Shown here: piece by piece, positions 19,425 to 37,400 of the stretch | Layout of the letters: the number at the start of each line of letters is the position of its first letter | How positions within the stretch are numbered: position 1 is the stretch's first letter | Source of the DNA: Phallusia mammillata | Taxonomy: Eukaryota > Chordata > Ascidiacea > Phlebobranchia > Ascidiidae | Direction: 5' to 3' | Assembly: GCA_003260075.1 (NCBI GenBank) | Contig: QLIY01000417.1 | Coordinates: 13,543 to 77,542, forward strand | Length of the DNA: 64,000 nt | Notes under the pieces: model-generated | What the model saw: only the letters and a program-made list of their open reading frames with translations | What the model was told of the DNA's origin: nothing | The model's database searches: none | Made by a program: the position numbers and the translations under genes

Positions 19425-19516
19425 TGAAAGTAGCGAATCGCCCCTCCACAAGCCTTATATATGCCACTATTACGTCACAATCCAGGCGCTCGATTGGCCT
19501 CTTTGGCTCTGATTGG
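19425..19516 (-). promoter_or_regulatory. Core promoter of alpha-tubulin gene 3
   Basis: TATATAAG at 19454-19461, TGACGTAA at 19470-19477 and CCAAT boxes at 19493-19497 and 19512-19516 on the minus strand, the same layout as genes 1 and 2. The distal TGACGTCA of gene 2 is degraded here (GGCGTAAC). Confidence 0.75.
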
Positions 19517-21017
19517 TTAAAGTCACTCCCGATGCATATGGCGTAACGCGGCGTTTACGTGAAGCGCTCGGCTTGTTGCAGAGTTGTGGAATGTGGACAA
19601 TGGACGCGAGAAGCCGAAAAACAAACGGGTTTGTGCCATAGAATTATAATTTACTTAAACAAGCATTTCCTGGGAAAGTGACATCATAACCGCCATTATT
19701 ACGACATTATCCCTCTTTCTCTTCGCGCCATTTACGCTTCGGTGGAGAATAAGAGGAGCGTGACAAGCGATTATGACATCACGTGCTTGGTTGTCCCTGT
19801 TGTTGTTTGAGAGAAGCGCATGACCACCAAGTAATACTGTACAGCGTGTCCCCTTTCTTTGCCCGTACAAAAGTCTATTTGCACACGGTCACAAGATGAC
19901 TCGTTAAAAAAACACTGCATCGATTGCGACATAATGATGCCACAAACACCATTGAAATATATAAAAAAAAATAACAGTAGAAATTAGTCAATATGTTTAG
20001 TATTCACAAGTGTGTTTTCCAGCTGTGGATTTGAATGCAAGTGTTCTTCACATTTATGATATATTTGCTGTAGGCTGCTGTACGGTCAGTCAGCAGTTGC
20101 TGTACAGCAAGTACAGTTCAAGGCTGCTGTCAACCGTATAACATTACGACTGTACAGCATGTTCAACCACAGGCTATAATTATGTCTGTTTCTGGCCACT
20201 TGAGCTTCCCGAACAATGAATTTGTTAACGTTACGTTAATACTTTGACATACTTGGGCCTTTTTATGCTTGAACACTTGACATCTTACATAAGAATGCTT
20301 GATGCAAGACCAATGCAGTTACAGCACCATAAGGGTTGGGTAAATGTGTTTCCACTCAAAATTGCTACATGATATTTCAAACTAATATGGAACAGTACGA
20401 AGTTGTAAATATTTAAATATATACATCACAATTAAGTTTGGAGGATCTAATGTGGGCTTTGTAACCAATAAAAACTGTTTAACATTATCCAAATATCAAC
20501 ATTAATTTGTGTCACATTTATACCGAAGGCATAATAGGTGACGACATGTGTATTTTTTTTCTGTGAGACGAGCACATGTGTTTAAAACGTGTTCTTTTAC
20601 AAGCATGTTAGCGTTATCCACTGACCAACTTATGGCTAAAACTATCCGCCAGTGGTCGCAAAGGATTCGTGCTTAAGTCCACAACGAACCACCCCAGGCA
20701 GCCCGTCTCAATGCAATGAAGCAATACCTAAATTTGCTCAGGCAAGTTTGAGAAGCAAATACTTCATTTTTCTGCTCGACAATTGGATTTCGTTCCGAAA
20801 GCACTGTTTTTTCTCAGCTAACCAAACAACAAACCTAAGTTGTTTGCCAAAGACAGCCTATCGGTCTTTGGTGACAAAAGGGGTTCCTAAAAATTAAATT
20901 TGCTTTGTCTCGGTAACAATAGGATGGGTTTCGCTTCGTCACAATTGAAACGCGCGTGTTTCTGCGTTGTTATGGTAACAGTCACGAACAGTCACACTCA
21001 ACATGGTACAGTGTACT
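19517..21017. other. Intergenic region between tubulin genes 3 and 4
   Basis: Homologous to the gene 2 flank (13014-16582), including the GTAC-rich block at 20065-20165, at clearly lower identity than the two gene 2 haplotypes show to each other. No gene is visible. Confidence 0.6.
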
Positions 21018-21023
21018 TTTATT
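21018..21023 (-). promoter_or_regulatory. Poly(A) signal of alpha-tubulin gene 4
   Basis: AATAAA on the minus strand about 110 bases after the stop at 21134-21136. Confidence 0.7.
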
Positions 21024-21133
21024 GAAGCAAAAAGGAAAAGCAGAATGACTTAAAGCAGGGTCAGATGGCTTAGTGGTGAAAGCTACAGGTAGGCTTGAAG
21101 TTTCATGGCTTGTGTGGAAATCTACTTTGGAAT

Positions 21134-23775
<2,642 letters not shown>

Positions 23776-24377
23776 GTTTAGAGATAGATTTGTGAAATTG
23801 AATCCGACTTCAAACGTAAATCCTGCGCAGGGTTCGACAGCAACTTTACGAAGCTTGTTCACCACTGAACTGTGTCCCTCTACCTCGTGGAACTCGATTT
23901 ATATTACACACGTCGAGTGCTCAAACCGGGTTGCCATTGGTTCACCCGTCGCGCGCTCAAGAGCGTGACGTAACAAAGCAAATAATGCGTGGCGCGCGCG
24001 CTCAAGAGGCCCTTTCTTAATGAGGTTCATTGGGTGATTTCAATGGAAACTCAAATATTGTTGCTCTCCTATTGGTTGATTTGAGGCGCGCAAGTACGAG
24101 AGGGACAAGGTGCATATTACCGCTCGCGTCGCCTCCCTAGCAACGCGGTGGGAGATGTTTTGAAGAGAATGTGACAGCGGGAAGCCTGAATCGCGTCGCG
24201 CCGCAGTTCGTCCCACTTTCACAGGCTGGAATCAATGCGGACAAAACACGAATTAATCGCGACCCAATTCACTCGAGTAAAACAAGCGAACAATTCCCAA
24301 GCTTACAACGCACAAGCAGGCAGCAGCGAGTTAACCACGTCAGTGGGTTGCCAACAGATAAGTACATTTCACATATT
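23776..24377. other. Promoter of tubulin gene 4 and spacer to gene 5
   Basis: Contains TATAAA (23898-23903, minus strand) and CCAAT (23936-23940, minus strand) upstream of gene 4, then GC-richer sequence with repeated GCGCGC and CTCAAGAG words. The promoter does not resemble those of genes 1-3. No other gene seen. Confidence 0.6.
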
Positions 24378-24383
24378 TTTATT
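24378..24383 (-). promoter_or_regulatory. Poly(A) signal of alpha-tubulin gene 5
   Basis: AATAAA on the minus strand about 25 bases after the TAA stop at 24408-24410. Confidence 0.65.
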
Positions 24384-24407
24384 CGCAAACAATTTTTTTG
24401 CATGAGT

Positions 24408-27406
<2,999 letters not shown>

Positions 27407-27545
27407 TGTTTCAGTTTTAAGGACTTCAAAGGGTTGAAAAAGCAGAAAAGTTTCGATAAGGACGGCGACACAACGTTACGATGTGACTTCACCACTGAGA
27501 ATGATCAATGTTTGACAAAATCTCCTCTAGTCACTCATTGAATTG

Positions 27546-27616
27546 TTACGTCACACAGGCATGTGTAAACAAACCTGTGATTGGCAAACGAGGTTTGTCT
27601 TTGCGGTTTTGATTGG
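27546..27616 (-). promoter_or_regulatory. Promoter elements of alpha-tubulin gene 5
   Basis: TGACGTAA at 27546-27553 and CCAAT at 27580-27584 and 27612-27616 on the minus strand (another near 27661). No TATA box is evident, unlike genes 1-4. Confidence 0.55.
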
Positions 27617-27619
27617 TTA

Positions 27620-28668
27620 AACAACATGACATAAAGTGGATTTGAATTTGCTGACTTGTGATTGGTTGACATAATGCAAGGTGAATGCACAGTTGTCTAA
27701 ATATCATTTTAAAACAAACATGGCGGAACCTGCTCGGGGCCAAATAAAAATCAGCCAATTTTAAACTATTTAAACCTTTTACTTGTAAGAAAAACCCATT
27801 TAAAGTTACTTGAGTACATTAGCTAATCCGGATTTCCTGTTATTTGGTTTCTAGAACAAACAGCACTTGCCTTGGGGCAAAGAACAAAACTTCAGGGGTT
27901 TAATACATTGTGGCATTCTACATGAGAAAATTCGTATTATGGGAGAGGGCATAGATAAAACAGCAGTTTGCGCAACATGTTGTGATGAAAAGGTGACCTC
28001 TGGAAAGCGGAATAATGTACAAACCTTACAACAGTGACTTGATTGTTTACATTTGTGGTTACAGGGAGGGTACACGAGCTAATTTAATTGATGCGAAAAA
28101 GCCGACACGTGTATCTACTTCTAGGCACAAAAGATGACAGGGCCAGAATACAATGGCGGTCCACCCGTGAGTGTTTTGTTGTGCTTTTGTTCAGCGCAAC
28201 CTGATACAGCAGGTCGTAGGAAGGTTGTCGAATCAAAGATAGCACGTAGCAACAAATCTGGTCAATGAAAGACATGTGATATCAAAATGAAACTGTATCA
28301 AACGCTCCAAACAATGACCTGATTTCCTTTAGGCACTTTAATGGAGTTTAACAACTTGTCAAACAATAGTTTAAACAGAAAACGGCGTCGCTTGTGCGTG
28401 TTGTACACTAAAAGATATGTTCCTGGCGTCACAATTAAAATACCACTTTCCCTGCTTTTTAGTGTGAAATTTCGCCAAATAAAATTGTCTGTGTCACAAA
28501 GAACTGAAGCATCAGTAATCCCATAATACCAAGGGAGAGTTGTTTGCGAAGCTACGCCCAAATAACTTACTCTATAAAGGTTGTGAGGCTTACAGGTTAG
28601 GACTTGCAGAGACAATAAATTCTCGTCTGTTTGTGTAGTGACATTGGTATCTGGACAAACACGGCGAC
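27620..28668. other. Intergenic region between tubulin gene 5 and the sulfotransferase
   Basis: A head-to-head interval (tubulin gene 5 leaves to the left, the sulfotransferase to the right), so both promoters lie here. I recognise no exon; the open frame on the minus strand at 28298-28615 has no motif. Confidence 0.5.
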
Positions 28669-30477
28669 ATGATTAGGCTGAGGGCAAAACTCAAACACCC
28701 ACTGGCAAAGCTTGCTTGGATACGGCCATTGGTGTGTGTCGCTTGCGTGCTTGCCTTAGCAACCGTCGCCAAACAGAACCTGCCTGTTCGTTTTCACGCT
28801 GTTTCCCTCAATAATTTTCGTGGTTTCTTAGCAAAACAGCAAGAAACCACAGACAACAAAATACGGAAGCAGATTGAAAACAGGTAATTTAATTAAAAAA
28901 TAAGTTGGGCACCACAAACAACAACTAATAAACTAAAAACCTACGGCTTTACAGGCTTCAACGTGTCAGCGACCATTGCTCCAATATGCGTAAACCTGGT
29001 CTGGGCAATTCAACGACATCAGAAAATGACTTGAAACAAAAATCTTGGCGTTACATGATTGTCGACGATAAAAATAAGGTATCATTTGCGTTCAGTTTGT
29101 AATTAACAAACGAAAAAAAATACCTAATTGTTTTAAGGTAATGTTTTGTTACGTATCAAAGGCTGGCAACAGTCACTGGAAAGCAGTAATGGCTGTGATG
29201 GGACACTCCATCAAAAAGCCGCAGGAATTTCAGTTTAACACGACAGAAGATGTTCCAACTGATACAGGCTCTGTTATACACGAACCATGGTTCTTCAAGT
29301 AAGCGTGCACTTGTGTTAAAACGGTGCTGAGTTTTGAAAAAGCCCGCGTTTTGTAGAGAAACAAATCACTTTATTGGACTCGAAAGTACTTGACTTTTTC
29401 AAGGGCGACTTGTCCCCTAAGCTTGTCCTTGACGAAGCAATTAATCATGCCAATTTATTGTTGCCTTTTTGTGCAGGAAATTAAGTGATTACAAAAGTGA
29501 GGATATAAAGAAAATGTTGACAGACAAAAATTACAAAAAGTTTATGGCTGTCCGCCATCCTTTTACACGCCTGTTGTCAGCTTATAAGGTGTTTACGTCT
29601 GACATATTACTTGCTTTGGTGCGTTATTCAACCAATCTCTGTTTCAGGACAAATTCGCCCTCAGCAACGCCATCGTGCGGGCAAAATATGACCGGCGATA
29701 CGGAAAATACATTTTTAACAAATACCAGCATAAAAAAAATTCCGAAGCTGAGCCGGGTTATAAAGTTTCATGGAAGGCATTTGCAAGGTTTGTTACTCTC
29801 TAAACTGCTAACAAACGTACCGTGTATGGCAAGCTGAAATAGGTAAACTTTATACCAAGTGTTTGACCCAAGATTTTCCTTAATTAATTTTTTGTTGTAA
29901 CTTGTCAAAACGTCACAGAGTTTAAGTGGGACCTAAAATAAATAAAACAGACATCACAAGGGACAAATGCTTAAACAAGACATTTTAGGGCTGTGGGGCA
30001 TTATAAGTCAAGTCCAGCAACTAGCTACCTAGAAAGGTAATTAATATTTAATAAGGTAGTACAGATACAAAATACGAAGTCAAGCCCGCTTGTTGAAAAA
30101 ACAAAGCCTGGTCTTAATTACCACTCTGAACCCACAGATACATCGCGGATCCTTCCCTAACAACATTGGACGAGCACTGGGAAGTACAGAGCCGCCTGTG
30201 CAACCCATGCCACATAGACTTCAACTTTATCACACAACTAGAACACAGTGACGTGGAAGCTTTCTATTGGCTAAGGCAACTCGAAGAGGGGCTGGACGGA
30301 AATATCCATCTGACCTATCAGGGCCTGTATAGCGATCACGTGACAACGAAAATGGCGCGCAATTATTTTTCTATGTTGCCTAAACACGTGGTAAAGAACT
30401 TGTACGCTAAATATAAGCAGGATTTCGAATTGTTCGGTTACAACGCAAGCAAAGTTGCGACCAACATCAATTTCTGA
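28669..30477 (+). CDS. Carbohydrate sulfotransferase (CHST8-14 / HNK-1 ST family)
   Basis: A Golgi type II membrane enzyme that moves sulfate from PAPS to a sugar of a glycan chain. Six exons: 28669-28883, 28955-29078, 29138-29298, 29477-29588, 29648-29787 and 30138-30477, all GT-AG and in phase, 363 residues. A single N-terminal membrane anchor lies at about 17-34. The PAPS 5'-phosphosulfate loop is YVSKAGNSHWK (118-128), with Ser-Lys where vertebrate relatives have Pro-Lys; the 3'-phosphate motif is VRHPFTRLLSAYKDKF (192-207). The C-terminal CNPCHIDF segment and length fit the CHST11-like chondroitin/dermatan 4-O-sulfotransferases (about 350 residues). The exact acceptor sugar cannot be read from sequence. 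The first ATG in the exon is used; it directly precedes the basic residues and the anchor. Confidence 0.9.
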
Positions 30478-31423
30478 CACTTTACTGCTGCAATCTTCCA
30501 CCAACTACCACTATTAACCACAAACGTGGGTCGCAAAGTTGTTTTTCGTTAAAAAATGTAGTGCAAAATAGCGAACACGCATCGATCATTGCGACCAGGG
30601 CGAGTAGTGTGAATCGCTCGTCGTCATCCAACAGTTGGCGAATTTCGGATCGCCTCCATAAAACGGATGATCGGGAGGTGAATTTAAGATCGCCTGTATG
30701 AGAGCAAAATATGTATACGTATAATTTTTACCGCATCAAATATACTGCAAACCAAAGTCTAAAAATTACCTAATAGAAGAATATTGCTATTGTATAGGTT
30801 TATACGCGTATCAGTATGTGCAATGTGTTATTTGATTTTGAAGTGCGCATTTTCATTAATTTCGATATTTTAATTTTTTTTAAATTTTTTTTTTTTTTTT
30901 TTTTTTTTTTNGAGAGCAAAATATGTATACGTATAATTTTTACCGCATCAAATATACTGCAAACCAAAGTCTAAAAATTACCTAATAGAAGAATATTGCT
31001 ATTGTATAGGTTTATACGCGTATCAGTATGTGCAATGTGTTATTTGATTTTGAAGTGCGCATTTTCATTAATTTCGATATTTTAATTTTTTTTATTTTTT
31101 TTTTTTTTTTTTTTTGAACAAAATACAACATATTCTGTCGTCAAAGATTGCCATAGAGAGGTTTTTGACCTTAATTTTACCGCTTGCCCTTTTAGATTTG
31201 ACAGATTAAACTTCCCCCCTTCCCCCTCCCGTCGTGACGAACCGAATCTGGCAAAACTGTTAATTGTCGAATCGAGTCAAGTCTCTTAATTTTTTTACAA
31301 TTAATCGCTGGTATTTTAAACAAATTTAAAAAACTAGTTTTTCCTTTCTTAATGATTTTTAAACTTTGTTTTTAATCTACCCCCGTGCCAAACCAAGTCC
31401 GTCCCTGGTTGAGAACCCCAGCA
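30478..31423. other. Intergenic region with a T-rich redundancy
   Basis: Separates the convergent sulfotransferase and acetylcholine receptor genes, so it holds both 3' ends. 30700-30910 and 30912-31110 are the same sequence ending in a long T run, joined by the N at 30911. No gene seen. Confidence 0.7.
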
Positions 31424-34400
31424 CTATGATATCATCCGCAATTTCCATAAACTCAGAGTCAGGCAGCAAACCTTGAGGCAAAAATGTAAAGTTCCAACTG
31501 CAAAAATGAGAGAGAAAATCCACAAAAGCAGACGATCAGCGACAGCAGCGACGAAATGCCAATCCTCGATCATCTGAACAACAAAAATCATAATAAACAG
31601 CTCCGCAGCATCATCTAGCGGTGATAGATACGCACCACTTTCATCCTATCGGTGGTTTTCATATTATTCGCGATGTAGTCGACGGCATTCGCGGCCACCA
31701 GCATACCCTCTGGTATTTTGCCTTCAGTGCTGATGCAAGACGGCGGAACTCTGTACGCAGCTTCCACTAGGGGCGCCAGTTCCGACTCGCTCTCACTGCT
31801 CGAACTGCAAAACAAGAATTGACTTAAAATAAAAGCTGACTTTAAATACAGAGGAGGAATTTTAAAACTTGAGCGGAGGAATTTACTTTAATTTTTACAT
31901 CTGGTTTGCAAAAAGACACACTTTAGCTCTGGGAATATAACCTATAAAGTTGATAAAAGACCCGATTTTAAGTAATCTTTGTAGGGTTTAGCATCTACTA
32001 TGTTGTCTTTTGGGGAGGAATCAAAACGTTTTAAATTGGCAAGTGAGGAATTCAACGAAAAAGGTTGGGAAACCAAAACTTTAAGGGATTAAAAAAATAC
32101 AAACGTTTCTTTGTCAAAAGAATAAAAAAAGCGCAATCCAGTTTATTTGAGTGCTTTACCGACATACTTTTGTTCGAACATAATTCTTTGGTTATTATAA
32201 TACTTAAACAAGCAACAACAAAAGCATGTTTCACGCACTACGACCGTTTTCACGAGCAAATTATTCGTTTTTTTACCAAAGCATAAACATCACCTCGAGA
32301 TGCGGTCGAGATCGTTTAAATGGCGCAGGACAAGCTTTCGGAACTTTGAATTGCCCTCATTGGACGCAGTAGTGCCGCTCGGTGGCGTTGTGAGCACCGT
32401 GCTTGAAGTCGCCTCGCAGTTGTTGGAAATTGTCGACGGGCGATGTTTTCTATGGATCGGGGACTTCACCTGCGAGAAAGGGCGGCAACTTCGTCTGACC
32501 CTTGTTTGACCTTTCATGTCTGACCTTGAAGGGCTGTGACGCCACGTGTGAAGGTCATTAGTCCTGTACAGGAACATGTTAGTGTTTCTCCTTTCCTTGC
32601 CTGGCAGCGAAGTTTTTTGGCGTGTCCCGCATATTTCCTGATCAGCTTCAGGTAAATCCATGTGGTCACTGCTCACGGCCGATGATCGCACGAGTTTTGC
32701 TCGGTGCGCCACCTTGTGATGAGTACGGACAGCCTCTCTGCTGCACTGCCGACCTTGACCCACAAACTGCGCCGAATCTGATCGCTGTAACGATTCCGCG
32801 CCAAATTCCGGGCGAACTTTTATCGTCGGTTCGCTCCGTTGCGACCTCAAGCGTTTGTCACGTGGTATGTGACGTGTACAGGCCGGAATCGTTCTGTTTT
32901 CGGAAGTCGACGCGCCGGAAGTGCACGAATCAACCGAACCGAACTGCGCATGCGCACAAGCTGTTTCAAACTTTCTCCTTCGTTTGTGGGTGCATCCCCT
33001 ATCGCGCAACCGACCTTCCAAGTCGCGTCGTTTGTTTGTGACATCACAACTGATTGTTTTGATTCCTTCCGGCGCGGTTCTTTGTCTTCTCCGACCACTT
33101 CCGGTGCTATGATGGCGGTGGTTGTCATAGTTACTAGGCACTGACGTCATCGCCGGTGGCTGTGAAGTCACAATAGGAACAGACGCGTAAGACACCTGTT
33201 AAAATTTATAGTTATCACTTGAGGTTACTGCAGGTCAAACTAGTAGGCTACTGCAGGTCAAACTAGTAGGTTACTCGGGCTCATTACTTGTTTCGAGGAT
33301 CGCGATACGAAGTTGTTTCTTTCCGTTTCATCGAGTAGCATCTGCCGTGTGCTGAAAGGTCGGTCCATTCGTAGCAGGGTTGGAAGTTGTTGCATGAAAA
33401 CACGTTGAACCCAGGGTGGCATCGTCGATGTGGATGGCGTACGATGGTAGATGTTTAACACGATCACACTACACATTGTTAGTTGTGGTTACCATGGGGA
33501 TGAATCAGTGGTGGGATTCAGCCGGTTCGCACCGGTTCTATAGAACCGTCTCACTAAATTTGATGAGATCAGCGAACCGGTTAGCATTACTGGTTACTGT
33601 CAAAGGAATTTATGAGATTAGCGAACCGGTTAGCATTACTGGTTACTGTCAATGGACTTTTTGTAATAGAATGGACTGAAAAATATGCCTTTTGTGATAG
33701 AACCGACTGACAAAAAAAATTGAATCCAACGACTTGATAAATATATACCGAGCAATCACAAACGAGACGTATTAGTTTGTTCAAAGCATGTACATAACAA
33801 ACACAAATAATTGGAAAAGTTATAACATTCGCTATTATCACTTTTAAATGGTTTCAGTGATAACTACTGATACTGTTCAGGAAAACCACTCGCAGTAAAG
33901 TAAAAATCAGTATTTTTGCAAGGCACTGAGTGATATTAACTTGATCCGATTTTACAAGTTAAATTCAAGCAACTTTAGGCGCAGCATACGATCCTCATAA
34001 TATTTAATCCATGGGTTAAAAACCAGAGTGTGTGGCTTATTTATATGGGGTCGCAAAAATGTACAATTGTTAAAGTTACAAAATAATACCTCCTTTCCTA
34101 TAAATATACTAGGGTCCGCAATAACTGGTTGGTTTCCTTTTATTGATGTCAAACACTGCAAGGGTGATGCAAGATTTCCGAATTATTATAGTTTAAGTAA
34201 AACAGCGGATGCTTTATAGATGAATTAGTTCTTCAGCAATCACTGGAAAATCGGTGAATAGTTACACAAAATTACCTGAATATGATCGACAGCGTCACAG
34301 TTAGCATTGTAAAAAGTAGGTAAGCACCTATCAGTGGAACTCCCAGCGATGTTTCGGGAACTCGCTTTGCAAGCAGAAGCAAATAAACTGTGAGACCTGA

Positions 34401-37400
34401 AATAAAATAACGTGGTTATCAGAATCGAGTTTATAGAGCTCTTCTGGCAATTGTATTTTTATTCTGACGTTTCGACGTCCTATACAGGTCGCCTTCATCA
34501 GGGTAAATAACACTGAATGCGAGTAGTACAGTGCACGATAAACAAAGGAAAATAGAATTAAAGAACGCGAGCACGTCGCAACGCAGCGAAAACACTGCGA
34601 AGTGTTTGCCAGAAGAGCTCTATAAACTAGATATTATGCCTGGCAGCAATAGCCTATATAGTGGTTATCAGATTTTTACCCGCACATGAAACTCGTAGCT
34701 CACCGAGTAAAACGGAAATGCTCATTGTCATCTTCTCACTACTTCCGCTCGGAAGATAAAATACAAGCACCGATAGTGACGAAATAAGGACGCAAGGTAC
34801 AATGATGTTTATGACGTAAAACAAGGGTTTCCGTTGAATGATGAAATTGAGAGAAATATCTTGGTATGTTGGATCGTTTGGGTCCTCGTTGGTCCGGATT
34901 GGGCAGTGGATAATCGTCCACTCTCCTAAAAAAACAAAAATCTTTGTTAAGGTTTAGTTATTAATGGCAACTTGTCTCGGGAATATTATCTTTGGAATAA
35001 ATACGTCACTCAAGAAGTTTGAAAAGCGTATTTTAAAAAGTAGTTATCTTACACTTTTTTAATCATTAAGCTAGCGGGACTTCGAATGAGTCAAGTTTTA
35101 AAACATGACTTTTTTACGACACGTTTTAACCACAATAACTTGATGGCGCCATAATCCTACTTGACCAGAACACCATGTTTTAACATCAGAAATGCCTTTA
35201 ACCATCCAAACAAAAGTAAAAAAGAAAGTCATATTGTTGTTTAATCCGGGTCGGCACAGCTCGTGTAAATCTGAACAAATTAATTTGTTTGTTAAACCCC
35301 ACGAGATATAAGTAAATCGACTTATCGTTACAGCGAGTTAAACTTTGCGCCTGTGCTGACAGAGTTTAATTAATTTGTGATCGCGACAAACGCATTGTCA
35401 CGTCACAAACTAATTGCAACATTGCAATTGTGATCAATAGAACGAAGCGATTGTCCGATTCAAACGAGAATCAATGCATCACGAAGCTAAAAAAGTTTTT
35501 TTAAGCAGAGTTAGTTTCGTTACACTAATATTTAAAGACTCCATCAATAATTGAAAGGGTTGGTGCGACCTTACAACTCGGCTTAACCCAGAGTTTGTTA
35601 CTCACGTCCGTGAAGCTAGTTGGTGAGCGAGCATTGTCCACTCAACCGTAACAAAGATTCAAACCTTGAATCATATAAATCCAATAGGTCGTAAACATCA
35701 ACATTCGACAACTATTCCCCGATTTTAATGGCCACTTTTTATTGGCGAATGTTTAAATAAGTAAGGATTTCTTTCTCACCGTTATCCCTGTAAGCTTGTT
35801 TGTCAAATACCACTTTGTTGTAAGTGCTTGTGATGGAAAGTTCAGTTTTGTCGTAAGTGAAACTGCGAAACCTGTAGAAACAATTGTTCTTAGCGTAATA
35901 ATACAAAGTAGAAGAAAGTGGCCTTTTTGCGCCCCTAAAGCGGGCTTTCCAACGAGCTTACAGCCTTTAATTGATTGATTTGTTTAACGATAGCGCTTGA
36001 GTAAAACACGAATTTACAATTTTAAATCGGGGGGGGGGGGACTAAATTGATTGATTGATTGATTATATTTAACGATAGCGCTTGAGTAAAACACGAATTT
36101 ACAATTTTAAATCGGGTTTCTGGCAAGTTTTTCCCCAGTCTCGAATAAACAACATTTTGTTTCGACCTTTTTATCGACGGTTTGGTGTCAATTAAAAGCG
36201 GATTTCTAGCAAAGTTTTCTTACTGGCTAAATAAACAATATTTTTTTTTAGACCTTTTTATCGACAACAGGGAGCTTTAAGGATTTGCGTCAACTTCAGT
36301 TAACCACAAACTCCCACAAACTACTCACTTCATGGTGCAATTCTGCCAGTCAAACGGGAATAGATCCACTTTAATCTGACAAGCGCTTTTATAGAGAGCG
36401 GCCGGGAGCCATTCTATCATTCCTGTGTGATTCAGAAGAGCGTTCACAGGGACAGTTGTGTCATATTTACCATCGTTACTGCAAAAAACAAAAGTTAAAA
36501 CTTAAATTGGATCTGGTGCGAAAATTGTTGCAGAAAATATCATGGTATGAAATTCGTTTCACAAGTGACGTTTCATAATTTTTCACCTTTTTGTCATAAA
36601 TATTGAGGTTTCAACTTTGGGATTTTATTTACTTCATCACCCACTTATAAAATATTGCTTTTGAACGCAAAAAAACTTTCTACAAACAAACATAATAGTT
36701 GGAATTACAACTTAAATTATCATTAACTATCAAACAAAACACCTGGCGTTGGGTGCTATCATACACATGTTGAGAATACCAGTACCAGTGCTTATAACTA
36801 GAAATATGACAGTTCGTTGCTCGGTGGATGAAGACTGTAACGAACCATATGTCTATTGATTTAAGTTTATGAAAAATATTAGTCATGTTGAAACAAGGGC
36901 CCCTTGGTGTTGAAGAACCTGTTTTGAAAAACCTTTCCAGAAGTTAACAACAAAGCAGCTGAACACATTCAACTCACTTATTGTGGAGAACAATATCTGG
37001 CTTCCAGAATAAAACACATTTAACTCACTTATTGTGGAGAACAATATCTGGCTTCCAGAATAAACTCGACGGCAACCTCAATTGCGTCACACCATTGTAT
37101 TGTGATGGTTTCCATGTCAACCGGGGATCTTCCCATTGGAGTGTGACGTATTGTGACGTAGTCATCTCTTCCGATTTTTCCGTCACACTTTAATTTTCAC
37201 CACAAAAAGTTAGTAATTAACCGTTTAGATTGGGAAGTGTAGGGGTCGACAACCTAAAATGACAACGACTGGCGCGCCAACATTTTTGTGTGAAATAGTG
37301 GTTTATTGTGCCAGCTGATTTAGAATCAATAAAGGGAGCAGAATCGAAAGTGTAGCCTGGTATTTAAGATCTGGGTAATAACTAACTGAAAACCAGCAAT

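Noticed and set aside
21064-21100. tRNA-like box A (TGGCTTAGTGG) downstream of tubulin gene 4
   Set aside because: No matching box B, no acceptor stem and no cloverleaf can be drawn; chance similarity or a SINE remnant at most.
32622-33144. Open frames on the plus strand opposite the acetylcholine receptor loop exon
   Set aside because: The minus-strand exon is in phase on both sides with the receptor; the antisense frames have no motif or splice context.
34466-34501. A functional hammerhead ribozyme in the receptor intron
   Set aside because: The core words are present but stem II and stem I pair poorly, so it is kept as a degraded relative only.
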